From the NCBI GenBank assembly GCA_036503775.1, contig DASXWH010000120.1, forward strand, positions 1-64,000: a stretch of DNA of 64,000 nucleotides, read 5' to 3'. Below, piece by piece: positions 44,933 to 53,370 of this stretch (within the stretch, counting starts at the first letter, position 1; the number at the start of each line of letters is the position of its first letter). The notes under the pieces are model-generated. The model ran no database searches and was not told the origin of the DNA. It was given only the letters and a program-made list of their open reading frames with translations. The position numbers and the translations under genes were made by a program. This DNA is from Ohtaekwangia sp036503775. Lineage in GTDB: Bacteria; Bacteroidota; Bacteroidia; Cytophagales; Cyclobacteriaceae.

Positions 44933-45850
44933 ATGAGTCAAACATCTCTGTGGATCGCTTTTAATCTCTTCGTCATTCTCATGCTTGTACTTGACCTCGG
45001 AGTATTTCACCGGAAGTCATCTGAAATAAAGGTCAAAGAAGCGCTCATCTGGACATGTGTGTGGGTATTCCTCGCCTTTCTGTTCAATGTTTTTGTGTTT
45101 TATCAGTTTGGGGAAGAAAAGGCATTCGAATTTTTTACAGGTTACGTGATTGAGAAGTCTCTGAGTGTAGACAATATTTTTGTAATTATCCTGGTATTCT
45201 CCTATTTCCACGTACCTGCGGCTTACCAGCATAAAGTATTGTTCTGGGGAATTTTGGGCGCCCTGGTTATGCGGGTGCTGTTCATTTTTGCCGGAGTAGA
45301 ACTCATTCATAAGTTTCACTGGCTTATTTATCTTTTTGGTGGCTTCCTGATTTTTACGGGTATACGGATTCTTGCCCAGGGTGATGTAAAACTAGAACCA
45401 GAGAAAAATCCGTTAGTAAAGTTCGTCCGTAAAATATTCCGGGTTACCCCGACTTTTGAAGGCGACAAGTTTTTCATAAAACGCGATAACCTGCTATGGG
45501 CTACACCCCTTTTTCTGGTAGTCATCATGATTGAAGCCACTGACCTTGTGTTCGCTGTAGACAGTATACCGGCTATCCTGGCCGTGTCAGATGATCCATT
45601 CATTGTATATACATCCAATGTGTTTGCCATCCTCGGATTACGTTCGCTTTATTTTGCCCTGGCCGGTATGGAAAAGTACTTTACGTATCTGAAATATGGA
45701 TTGTCGGCCATCCTGGTGTTTGTCGGAACCAAGATGTGCATTGCCGATTTCTATAAAATACCGATTGAAATCTCTCTGGCGTTCATCATCCTCACGCTCT
45801 CCGTAGCGGTACTGGCTTCCATGGTTATGCAACGAAGTAAGGAAAGGTAA
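44933..45850 (+). CDS. TerC/Alx-family membrane protein
   Basis: 305 residues with about seven to nine membrane helices. The family markers are FTGYVIEKSLSVDNIFVIIL and MIEATDLVFAVDSIPAILAV, each with a pair of conserved acidic residues in helices that bind divalent metal. Members export manganese or accompany tellurium resistance; Alx in Escherichia coli is a manganese transporter induced at alkaline pH. No yybP-ykoY riboswitch is recognisable in the 127-base upstream gap. Confidence 0.95.
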   Translation: MSQTSLWIAFNLFVILMLVLDLGVFHRKSSEIKVKEALIWTCVWVFLAFLFNVFVFYQFGEEKAFEFFTGYVIEKSLSVDNIFVIILVFSYFHVPAAYQHKVLFWGILGALVMRVLFIFAGVELIHKFHWLIYLFGGFLIFTGIRILAQGDVKLEPEKNPLVKFVRKIFRVTPTFEGDKFFIKRDNLLWATPLFLVVIMIEATDLVFAVDSIPAILAVSDDPFIVYTSNVFAILGLRSLYFALAGMEKYFTYLKYGLSAILVFVGTKMCIADFYKIPIEISLAFIILTLSVAVLASMVMQRSKER

Positions 45851-45903
45851 ATTAAGCAGGCATGTAAGCCCCAACTTTTCATGTTGTGGTGCATCCCATT
45901 AAT

Positions 45904-45935
45904 GACAAATGTCGTACATTTACAAGACAAATGTC
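45904..45935 (+). promoter_or_regulatory. Probable autoregulatory operator of the Xre/RES pair
   Basis: GACAAATGTC occurs twice, at 45904-45913 and 45926-45935, 22 bases apart start to start (two helical turns). Each copy is itself a near-palindrome (GACA..TGTC). Between them is TACATTTA (45915-45922), one base from the TAnnTTTG -7 element. The second copy ends 15 bases before the antitoxin ATG. Confidence 0.6.
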
Positions 45936-45950
45936 AAATAACAGGATATC

Positions 45951-46457
45951 ATGAAAACCCGAAAGAAAGCCATACGGCCAATGGGTGCTATTCTTTTCCG
46001 CATCAACTTTGGCAGTGGGAAAATAAAAGAACTGGCCGGGAAAGAGCGCCAAGGGTACTTCATTAAAGAAGCATCCAAAGCCCGTAATCTGGTTGAACTC
46101 AATGAAGTTATCGGAGATGAAGGGCTTACGTTAAAGGCTGTTCGTTCCCTGGTAGAATTTCTTGGCTACTCCCAGGATCAATTTGCCTCAATAATAGGTT
46201 TCTCTACACGTACCGTTTCCCGTTGGGCTGATGATGCCCATATTGGTGTATTAGGTTCCAAAGCGCTTATCGATATGGATGAACTGATTGGTTACGGAAT
46301 AGACGTAATGGGTGATCAGGCTTCATTCAAGCAATGGCTTGATCAGCCTAACCAGGCACTGGGAGACCTTCGCCCCATAGAACTGCTTTTAAAGCCTTAT
46401 GGCGTAGCCCTGGTTCATGATGCCGTTGAAGCATTGGAGTTTGGTAATGTGATGTAA
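45951..46457 (+). CDS. Xre/MbcA/ParS-type antitoxin (DUF2384)
   Basis: 168 residues. A helix-turn-helix region (about 65-100: RSLVEFLGYSQDQFASIIGF then STRTVSRWADD) is followed by the DUF2384 toxin-binding domain: ALGDLRPIELLLKPYGVALV. It binds the RES toxin and represses the operon through the operator just upstream. The 8-base gap to the toxin gene indicates one transcript. A basic N-terminal stretch (KTRKKAIRPM) is present. Confidence 0.93.
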   Translation: MKTRKKAIRPMGAILFRINFGSGKIKELAGKERQGYFIKEASKARNLVELNEVIGDEGLTLKAVRSLVEFLGYSQDQFASIIGFSTRTVSRWADDAHIGVLGSKALIDMDELIGYGIDVMGDQASFKQWLDQPNQALGDLRPIELLLKPYGVALVHDAVEALEFGNVM

Positions 46458-46465
46458 CAGGCCCA

Positions 46466-46945
46466 ATGCAGCTTTACTACCGTATCATTGCCCGCAGGCA
46501 TGAGAAATCACCTTACAATTTTGGCCGAACCGGAGCAAGATGGAATCCATCCAATACACCATTGATCTATGCAGGTTCAAATGTCTCCATTATTATGATG
46601 GAGTTCATTAGCATTCTGGGTACTGTAGTGGTAAAAAACAAATGGTCACTGATCACATTTGAAATTGAAGGAACTATTCCTCACCTTGAACCCGATGGGC
46701 TTCCTTCAGACTGGGATTCCAGACCTTATCCCCTTTCAACGCAACGCTTTGGTAAAGATTGGTGTGATTCCCGTACTTCTATTTGCCTGAAAGTGCCCTC
46801 ATCACGCATACCCCTGAAGTTCTATCCGGAGGAACATAACTTACTGATCAATCCCCTGCATCCTGATTTTGCTTCCGTAGTGAAAGTTAAAAGTGTTGAT
46901 CAACTGTATTTCAATTTAAACGAATGGGCAACCGGAGATCGTTAA
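46466..46945 (+). CDS. RES-domain toxin (NAD+-degrading family)
   Basis: 159 residues. The Arg in YRIIARRHEKSP and GRTGARWNPSNTPLIYAGSN, the acidic residue in MMEFISILG and the Ser in SRTSICLKVPSSRIP are the RES motif residues. Homologues degrade NAD+ by phosphorolysis when the antitoxin is lost. Its stop codon (46943-46945) directly abuts the stop of the convergent dehydrogenase gene. Confidence 0.93.
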   Translation: MQLYYRIIARRHEKSPYNFGRTGARWNPSNTPLIYAGSNVSIIMMEFISILGTVVVKNKWSLITFEIEGTIPHLEPDGLPSDWDSRPYPLSTQRFGKDWCDSRTSICLKVPSSRIPLKFYPEEHNLLINPLHPDFASVVKVKSVDQLYFNLNEWATGDR

Positions 46946-48235
46946 TCAATGGCTAACCGCCACCCGCCAGATAACATTGCTGGTATCATCAGCCACCAGC
47001 AAAGACCCATCTTTCAAAACGGTTAATCCTACAGGCCTGCCATGTACTCTCTCCTTTCCTAAATCAGCAATGAAACCCGTAAGAAAATCTTCTTCATTGC
47101 CAGCAGGCTTTCCATTTTCAAAAGGAACAAATACTACCTTATAACCCGAGAGAATAGAGCGATTCCAGGATCCATGCTGAGCAATAAAAGCACCGCGCTG
47201 GTATTTTTTCGGAAATGATGTATGATTATAAAACACCAGTCCAAGGGAAGCAGTATGTGAACCTAAATCGACATCGGGCTCGAGTGATTTTTCTATCGTT
47301 GGAGGAACTCTGGATTTTATGCGATCATCTTTATGCTGACCATGATAAAAATATGGCCATCCGTAAAAACCATTTTCAACAATACGTGTAAAATAATCAG
47401 GCACCAGATCATCACCTAACTCATCTCGTTCATTCACTACGGTCCACAGTGATTTTGTCTGTGGTTCCCAATCCATACCTACAGGGTTCCGGAGCCCGCT
47501 TGCATACACCTTTAGCGCGGTTCCATCCGGATTTATTTCAAGAATATCGGCACGAAGTATTTCAACTTCCATTCCTTTCTCGGCTACATTACTGGCTGAT
47601 CCCACAGCAATGTAAATTTTTGTTCCTTCGGCATTGGCAATGATATTCCGTGTCCAGTGACGATTTACCTTACCGGCCGGAAGCGTGAGAATCTGTTCGC
47701 TCTTTTTAGGGTCAAGCGTAGTCATTCCCGGAGAATACGGATAACGCCATAATGCATCGGTATTGGCCACGTAGAACCAATCCCTGAGTACCAGCATTCC
47801 GAAGGGCTGGTTGAGATCTTCAATGAAAGTGTGGCGTATTTCAGGAGTGCCATCCTGGTTGGCATCACGGAGTAGTGTAATCCGATCAGCACTTTTACGG
47901 AGATTATTGGATTTGTTTGCACCGATAATTACTGCTCCTACTTTTTCGAAAAATGGGTGATAGGAGTTGCTTTCGGCCACCAATACATCACCATTTGGTA
48001 GTACACAAAACCAGCGTGGGTTTTCAAAATTATCGGCATAGCGGGTAACGGTAAATCCGGTGGGGGCCTTGGGAGTAAGGCCTTTTTCCCACCCGATCAC
48101 GTTACTGAAATTCCGTGATGACTTAGTTGCATAGGGCTTGGGTAGCGGATCTTGTAATCCATTACCACTCTGTGCTTTGATACATTCACGAAGTACAAGC
48201 ATCATGGCTATCGTTATTACGATACGAAGTATCAT
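46946..48235 (-). CDS. Periplasmic L-sorbosone / PQQ-glucose dehydrogenase-like protein
   Basis: 429 residues with signal peptide MILRIVITIAMMLVLRECIKA. A six-bladed beta-propeller: GFTVTRYADNFENPRWFCVL, LVAESNSYHPF, FGMLVLRDWFYVANTDALWR, YASGLRNPVGMDWEP, GWPYFYHGQHKDD and IAQHGSWNRS. The pattern fits the soluble aldose or L-sorbosone dehydrogenase family, which use PQQ. No cytochrome partner or PQQ synthesis gene is visible. The start codon lies inside an 18-bp hairpin (48208-48246). Confidence 0.9.
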   Translation of the reverse strand: MILRIVITIAMMLVLRECIKAQSGNGLQDPLPKPYATKSSRNFSNVIGWEKGLTPKAPTGFTVTRYADNFENPRWFCVLPNGDVLVAESNSYHPFFEKVGAVIIGANKSNNLRKSADRITLLRDANQDGTPEIRHTFIEDLNQPFGMLVLRDWFYVANTDALWRYPYSPGMTTLDPKKSEQILTLPAGKVNRHWTRNIIANAEGTKIYIAVGSASNVAEKGMEVEILRADILEINPDGTALKVYASGLRNPVGMDWEPQTKSLWTVVNERDELGDDLVPDYFTRIVENGFYGWPYFYHGQHKDDRIKSRVPPTIEKSLEPDVDLGSHTASLGLVFYNHTSFPKKYQRGAFIAQHGSWNRSILSGYKVVFVPFENGKPAGNEEDFLTGFIADLGKERVHGRPVGLTVLKDGSLLVADDTSNVIWRVAVSH

Positions 48236-48246
48236 AATAACGATAG
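48208..48246 (-). promoter_or_regulatory. 18-bp hairpin enclosing the sorbosone-dehydrogenase start codon
   Basis: CTATCGTTATTACGATAC (48208-48225) is inverse to GTATCATAATAACGATAG (48229-48246) except at one position, which becomes a G-U pair in the mRNA. The result is an 18-bp stem with a 3-base loop. The ATG (complement of 48233-48235) is in the 5' arm. The hairpin begins 7 nt after the DUF1328 stop codon. Confidence 0.7.
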
Positions 48247-48253
48247 GGTTATG

Positions 48254-48421
48254 CTATTTCTTGAATATCCAGCTGCCAAAGGCTATCACGACTACAAAGA
48301 GTACAATGAAAATAAAGAATAGAATTTTAGCAATAGAAGCGGCACCTTCTGCAATACCACCGAATCCAAATAGTGCTGCGATAATCGCAATTACAAAGAA
48401 TATAGCTGCCCAGCGTAACAT
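48254..48421 (-). CDS. DUF1328 (UPF0391) small membrane protein
   Basis: 55 residues starting MLRWAAIFFVIAIIAALFGF and then GGIAEGAASIAKILFFIFIV, exactly the DUF1328 family: two membrane helices with a Gly-rich turn. Often induced under stress; function unknown. The longer in-frame start at 48460 is rejected because family members begin MLRWA. Confidence 0.95.
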   Translation of the reverse strand: MLRWAAIFFVIAIIAALFGFGGIAEGAASIAKILFFIFIVLFVVVIAFGSWIFKK

Positions 48422-48528
48422 AGTTGTATGATTTAATTTGATAAACTGGGCAGAAAACAAAATGCCACTATGTTAGTGACACGAATGAGTAAAAGAATCT
48501 ACAGGTTCTAAATGATCAACTTTCAAAA

Positions 48529-49131
48529 TTAAAGTTTGATACGTAAACCTATTGAAGCATATACTTTTGCATTTGCTTGTTGGCTGGTGATTCGAAAGAC
48601 AGGTTCAAAAACGGCATGCCCGTACGATTCGCGCTGGTGCTTATTGTACGTACGCACCGCTTTCCTTATGTCGTTGTTTGACAAAATTGAAAAGATGCAA
48701 TTGGATACAAAGAAACCTATCCCGGCATACATAAATTTTTCGTCTCCCCAATTATTCACGTCAGAATTCTGTGGGTCATCTACATCTGAAGAACCGCCCA
48801 GCAGCCAAAGAGAAAAACCAGTAACCGCAAGTAAGGAGCTTGAAAAAGCAATGGAACGGTTTCTTCTGTAGTTATTCAGGTACTTAAGTGCCTCAGGATC
48901 ATGAAGTAGATAAGGCCTTAAGTTTCGTCCACCAAATCCTACGTTCTTAAATTCAAGGTCACCACCATCAAGTCTGAACCGATGCCTGGCCATCGGGTTC
49001 CCAAGGGCTACACCTGATCCGCTTTGCATAGGCATATTGAAGAATGTCTCTTCCAATTGGATATGTTCCTGGGCATAACCGATTTGAAACAGACCGACAA
49101 AAGCTATAGCGGTTAGCACTCTTAAAATCAT
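48529..49131 (-). CDS. Secreted or envelope protein of unknown function
   Basis: 200 residues with signal peptide ending GYAQ. One internal helix pair (SIAFSSSLLAVTGFSLWLL, then FMYAGIGFFVSNCIFSILSN) suggests membrane association, followed by KAVRTYNKHQRESYGHA and terminal beta strands (FRITSQQANAKVYASIGLR). This pattern is common among Bacteroidota hypothetical proteins; no function is known. Confidence 0.7.
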   Translation of the reverse strand: MILRVLTAIAFVGLFQIGYAQEHIQLEETFFNMPMQSGSGVALGNPMARHRFRLDGGDLEFKNVGFGGRNLRPYLLHDPEALKYLNNYRRNRSIAFSSSLLAVTGFSLWLLGGSSDVDDPQNSDVNNWGDEKFMYAGIGFFVSNCIFSILSNNDIRKAVRTYNKHQRESYGHAVFEPVFRITSQQANAKVYASIGLRIKL

Positions 49132-49149
49132 AGGTCAGGTTTGGTTCTG

Positions 49150-49191
49150 CAATAAAAACAAAAGGTCTTGAAATCAGATTTCAAGACCTTT
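49150..49191 (-). terminator. Terminator of tRNA-Thr
   Basis: AAAGGTCTTGAAA (49161-49173) and TTTCAAGACCTTT (49179-49191) form a perfect 13-bp stem with a 5-base loop. On the minus strand it is followed by TGTTTTTATT. It starts 3 bases after the 3' end of the tRNA. Confidence 0.92.
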
Positions 49192-49194
49192 AAG

Positions 49195-49267
<73 letters not shown>

Positions 49268-49309
49268 GTTTTTGGGCATTCCAAGGCAGGATTGCCGTAA
49301 AACGAGGTG

Positions 49310-49340
49310 CAAAAATAAGGTAAGAATGGATTTCCGCAAA
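49310..49340 (-). promoter_or_regulatory. Promoter of tRNA-Thr (TTTG-N19-TATTTTTG)
   Basis: On the minus strand, ATTTG (-33) is followed 19 bases later by TATTTTTG, an exact TAnnTTTG -7 element. Transcription would begin roughly 36 bases before the tRNA. Confidence 0.85.
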
Positions 49341-49357
49341 TGGTTATGCAAAAACTT

Positions 49358-51223
49358 CTACACAGTTTTTAAGAGCTTTAACTGATCCTTTAGCTGTTTC
49401 AGGTGATCTGTCGCAGATTTGATCTTATCATTGAACTCGCTACGGACGCTATCAGCATTCTGTGACCGGGAAAAGAACTCCAGGTTGTTCTTCCAAAGGG
49501 CGATATCGTTTTCTACTTTACTGATCTTCTTGCGGATGGCCTGCTCCTTCTGATAGATTTTCCGTTCTGCCATGGGATCGTTCTTCAGATCACTGATCTG
49601 GTTCTCCAACAACAGTTTACTGCGGTCATCTTCCGTGTAGCCTTGAATGGCTGAAACGAATTTATCCACTGCCTCATGATAGCGATTGCGAATACCACTG
49701 ATATCTTTTCGCGGAACAAAACCGATAGCATTAAATTGTGATTGCAGCTCTTTTAAAGAATCTGCTGTAGCGGTTCCTTCAACAGCATGCTTTTCCAATA
49801 GCGAGCAGATTTCTTCCTTTAGTTTTAGATTCTGCGCCTGCTCATTTTCTACTTTACCGTGCTGTGTTCGCTTTTGCTCGAAGAAATAATCACAGGCTTC
49901 TTTAAATTCCTTAAATACTTTTTCCCGAAACTTCTCGGGTACGGGTCCAACATCTTTCCATTTTTGTTGAAGGCTTTTCAATTCGTTAGATGTTCTGTCC
50001 CAATCATTGCTTTCGCGTAATTCAATAGCACGCGTGACTAACTCATTTTTCAGTTGCAGATTTTTCTCCCGCTCTTCATCAAGCTTTTTGAAAAAAATGT
50101 TTTTGTTATTGAAGAATGATTTAAAAGCCGACCAGAATTTCTTATTTACTTCCTTCGCTTTGGCACGTGGTAATCCGCCAATAATTTCCCAACGTTTCTG
50201 GATATCCAGAATCTCCTTCGTCTTTTGATTCCATTCTTTGATACGATCAGACTGGAAGTTGGAAAATTCCTGCACTTCATCACTCAGTTTAGCCTTGTTG
50301 TCCAGGTTAACGTGCAGCTCCTGCTGCAGGACCTGTAGGTAAGCATCACGCTTTGTGTAGACTGCATCAGAAGCAGTTTTGAATCGTTGCCATACATTCT
50401 CCTTGTCATCTTTCGGAACAGGACCGATATGCTTGAACTCGTGGTGAAGTTCATTCAATTCGCGTATAGCATCCTTTATGATCGTTACAGCAGCCAGCTT
50501 CTCGGCCCGTGTGCAGAGCTCAAGTTTAGCTTCGAGATTTTTCTTGCGATCAAGCTCTTTTAACTCAAAATAAATACTTTGATTATCGTAGAAACGATCA
50601 ACCAGAGCGTGGTAATTAGCCCACAATGTTTTTGCCTGAGCTCCGGGAACAGGGCCGATCGATTTCCACTCACGTTGCAGTTCCTTGAACTGTTCAAACT
50701 GGTCGTCTGAATTTTGCACATCTGAAAGAGCACGTATCTTCTCCAGCAGATCTTGTTTACGTTTCAGGTTGTCACCTTTACGTTCTTCCTGTTGATGGAA
50801 ATAGTTAGCCTTACGGTCCTTGATCAACTTCAGATTAGCATCAAAAATGATATCGGATTCGTCACCCTTATATTCAAAATCTTCAGCTATTCCACCGGTG
50901 GCAATGAATTTTAGTAAAGCTTCAGCTTTTTCTTTTTCGCGTATGTCATCAAAAAGCGGTTTAATTTCTTTCAGAATAGAATCAACGCGTTTGAAATTAT
51001 CTTCTTTGGAAAGATCTTTGGTCAGCGCAGCAAGTTGTTCTTTGGTGAAATGACTATAGTCTATATGTTCTTCTTCCAGATGTTCATCTGCTTCGTGATG
51101 ATCATGATCAGCCAGATCTACTTCAGAATGTAAAGTCTTACTGCCATGGTTATCAGCCAACCCGGCTTGCTGAATACTCTCCTGCTGCTCGTCTCGTTTG
51201 TCTCTTTCCATTTCCATGGTCAA
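49358..51223 (-). CDS. DUF349-repeat protein
   Basis: 621 residues made of an acidic N-terminal region and about six helical DUF349 repeats. Recurrent phrases are LQREWKSIGPVPGAQAKTLW, LHHEFKHIGPVPKDDKENVW, IQKRWEIIGGLPRAKAKEVN and LQQKWKDVGPVPEKFREKVF. Repeats of this kind form long coiled or spectrin-like rods and occur in cytoplasmic proteins of Bacteroidota, function unclear. The N-terminus is His/Asp/Glu-rich (residues 30-55), perhaps metal-binding. Confidence 0.9.
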   Translation of the reverse strand: MTMEMERDKRDEQQESIQQAGLADNHGSKTLHSEVDLADHDHHEADEHLEEEHIDYSHFTKEQLAALTKDLSKEDNFKRVDSILKEIKPLFDDIREKEKAEALLKFIATGGIAEDFEYKGDESDIIFDANLKLIKDRKANYFHQQEERKGDNLKRKQDLLEKIRALSDVQNSDDQFEQFKELQREWKSIGPVPGAQAKTLWANYHALVDRFYDNQSIYFELKELDRKKNLEAKLELCTRAEKLAAVTIIKDAIRELNELHHEFKHIGPVPKDDKENVWQRFKTASDAVYTKRDAYLQVLQQELHVNLDNKAKLSDEVQEFSNFQSDRIKEWNQKTKEILDIQKRWEIIGGLPRAKAKEVNKKFWSAFKSFFNNKNIFFKKLDEEREKNLQLKNELVTRAIELRESNDWDRTSNELKSLQQKWKDVGPVPEKFREKVFKEFKEACDYFFEQKRTQHGKVENEQAQNLKLKEEICSLLEKHAVEGTATADSLKELQSQFNAIGFVPRKDISGIRNRYHEAVDKFVSAIQGYTEDDRSKLLLENQISDLKNDPMAERKIYQKEQAIRKKISKVENDIALWKNNLEFFSRSQNADSVRSEFNDKIKSATDHLKQLKDQLKLLKTV

Positions 51224-51266
51224 TGTTCATTACTACGCGCTTTAGCGTAAAGTTACTTAAAAATGC

Positions 51267-51851
51267 CTAATTCAGCCGGGGGTCTACCGGATAGTTGGAG
51301 TACACGGAAAACCGCCCTCCCATGTTATCCAGTGCCTTTTTCCATATCTCTTCCGGTATTGTATCAAATAATAGCTCATCAGTTACATAGTCACATACGA
51401 TCCAGGAGTCTTCCTCCAGTTCGGTCTCAAGCTGTCCTGGTCCCCAGCCACTGTACCCTAAATAAAAACGAATATCCGAGGGTTTAAGCTGCACCGTGTC
51501 CAGCTTGGTAATCAGGTTCTCGAAGTCGCCTCCCCAGTAAATCCCTTCCCGTATATGAACAGCATTTTCAAGTGTCTCATGTCGGTGCAGAAAATGTAGT
51601 GTATCCTGTTGAACAGGGCCACCCACAAAAACAATTTCTTCCAGTTTACGCATATCTTCCATCACTTCATTCACCTTAAGTATGGAAGGTTTATTAATGA
51701 CAAACCCAAAGGAACCTTCATCGTTATGTTCACAGAGTAAAACAACAGTACGTTCAAAATTTGGATCAGGCAGGAAAGGTTCGGATATCAGCAACCTTCC
51801 CTTTTCCGGCTTCAATTGGTTCTTATACTTGAAAAAGTCAGTATCCTTCAT
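51267..51851 (-). CDS. YqgE/AlgH-family protein
   Basis: 194 residues. RLLISEPFLPDPNFERTVVL, then GSFGFVINKPSILKV, VGGPVQQDTLHFLH and FYLGYSGWGPGQLETELEE, is unmistakable DUF179/YqgE. Known structures are alpha/beta with no catalytic site; a role in transcriptional or envelope regulation has been suggested. Divergent from pdxH with a 117-base gap. Confidence 0.96.
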   Translation of the reverse strand: MKDTDFFKYKNQLKPEKGRLLISEPFLPDPNFERTVVLLCEHNDEGSFGFVINKPSILKVNEVMEDMRKLEEIVFVGGPVQQDTLHFLHRHETLENAVHIREGIYWGGDFENLITKLDTVQLKPSDIRFYLGYSGWGPGQLETELEEDSWIVCDYVTDELLFDTIPEEIWKKALDNMGGRFSVYSNYPVDPRLN

Positions 51852-51968
51852 GAAAATGGCTATGATTAGAACAGGGTTTCCCCAGATTTCACTAGTGAAT
51901 AAAATACTTCGGCCTCACCTGTGCAAATATTATTGTTTCATTAATCTTTGGCTTAAAATTTCAACCGT

Positions 51969-52613
51969 ATGCAGCATAATCTGGCCAATATCCGGAAAGA
52001 GTATTCCAAATTATCTCTTGATGTCTCAAATGTGAATTCCGATCCAGTCAACCAATTCCAGATCTGGTTTGATGAAGCTGTAAAAGCAGAAATAGTTGAG
52101 CCTACAGCCATGAATCTTTCCACCGTTCGCGATGATGGCAGGCCAGCCTCTCGTATTGTTCTGTTAAAGGGTATTGAAGAGCATAAGTTCGTCTTTTACA
52201 CTAACTATCAGAGTGCTAAAGGTCATGACCTGGATAAGAATCCTGCGTGCGCGTTAACTTTTTTCTGGCCAGAGCTCGAACGTCAGGTAAGAATTGAAGG
52301 AGTGGCTACAAGGGTTAGTACAAATCGCTCAGAAGCATATTTTAAAAGCAGACCACGAGGGTCACAGATTGGCGCATGGTCATCACCTCAAAGTTCTATT
52401 CTGGAAAACCGGGGAGTTCTGGAAGAACGTGTTGCTCAAATGGAAAAGAAGTTTGAATCTTATGAAGTACTTCCCAGACCGCACCAATGGGGTGGCTATG
52501 AGGTAACACCCTTGCTGGTTGAATTCTGGCAAGGGAGACAAAGCCGCTTGCATGACCGGATTCAATTTGTAAAGATTGATGATGCATGGAAGATCCACAG
52601 ACTTGCACCTTAG
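51969..52613 (+). CDS. pdxH: Pyridoxamine 5'-phosphate oxidase
   Basis: 214 residues, the normal length. It oxidises pyridoxamine or pyridoxine phosphate to pyridoxal phosphate with FMN. Visible motifs are RIVLLKGIEEHKFVFYTNYQ (FMN-binding), GHDLDKNPACALTFFW, QVRIEGVATRVST and the C-terminal RPHQWGGYEVTP with LHDRIQF. The start ATG at 51969 gives the usual N-terminal helix (MQHNLANIRKEYSKLSL). Cytoplasmic, single gene. Confidence 0.97.
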   Translation: MQHNLANIRKEYSKLSLDVSNVNSDPVNQFQIWFDEAVKAEIVEPTAMNLSTVRDDGRPASRIVLLKGIEEHKFVFYTNYQSAKGHDLDKNPACALTFFWPELERQVRIEGVATRVSTNRSEAYFKSRPRGSQIGAWSSPQSSILENRGVLEERVAQMEKKFESYEVLPRPHQWGGYEVTPLLVEFWQGRQSRLHDRIQFVKIDDAWKIHRLAP

Positions 52614-52640
52614 AATTAAGGGGCCAGATCTAAGATTTTT

Positions 52641-53360
52641 TTACTTTATCTGGAAAAGATGGTCTACTCCAGGCTGTCGTCTTACCGTAAATCCTTCTCC
52701 GTGCTCAACTCCAATAGCATGGCCAAATTCCAATGCTCGTGACTCTATCATTTTTAAAAATGCAGGATTGGAGATATAGGTTTCAGGTTCCTTGCTATTC
52801 GGATCAAAGAACTGCGTTTTAAAAGCCTTTATGGCGTTGATCTTGGTCTCCCAGAATCCAGAAATATCAACGATAATATCCGGAAGTATCAGCTGACTTT
52901 GAATAAAATGATACACCACTTTTGGCCTCCAGGCTCCCTGTGGTTTTCCGCTATCGTCCTTTGTTTCAATCTTGATCAGGCCAGAAAGGAAACAGGCATC
53001 GTAAGCAAGCGATGCACCTTTACCGTGATCTATATGCCGGTCTGTTATGGCATTGGTAATAACGATTTCGGGTCTGAATTTTCGGATTGACCGGATCACT
53101 TCTACCTGATGCTGAGGATCATTCTGAAAAAAAGCATCCTTTAATCCCAGGTTCTCACGAATTGACACGCCCATGATTCGTGCTGCATCTGCAGCCTCAA
53201 GCGCCCTGGTTTCAGAAGTCCCACGGGTACCTAATTCGCCTCTTGTGAAGTCAACAATACCTACTTTATGGCCTAAAGAAACATGTTTGGCAATTGTTCC
53301 GCCACAGCCCAACTCTGCGTCATCAGGGTGGGCTGACAGCACCAGGATATCTAATTTCAT
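52641..53360 (-). CDS. bshB1: Bacillithiol biosynthesis deacetylase BshB1
   Basis: 239 residues, a LmbE-like metal-dependent deacetylase. The zinc site is ILVLSAHPDDAELGCGGTIA plus the His of DRHIDHGKGASLAYD. FTRGELGTRGTSETRALEA is the BshB1 subgroup hallmark. It removes acetyl from N-acetylglucosaminyl malate in bacillithiol synthesis. It is only 10 bases downstream of trxB, so the two share a transcript and both belong to thiol redox control. Confidence 0.95.
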   Translation of the reverse strand: MKLDILVLSAHPDDAELGCGGTIAKHVSLGHKVGIVDFTRGELGTRGTSETRALEAADAARIMGVSIRENLGLKDAFFQNDPQHQVEVIRSIRKFRPEIVITNAITDRHIDHGKGASLAYDACFLSGLIKIETKDDSGKPQGAWRPKVVYHFIQSQLILPDIIVDISGFWETKINAIKAFKTQFFDPNSKEPETYISNPAFLKMIESRALEFGHAIGVEHGEGFTVRRQPGVDHLFQIK

Positions 53361-53370
53361 GCTCTGATTA

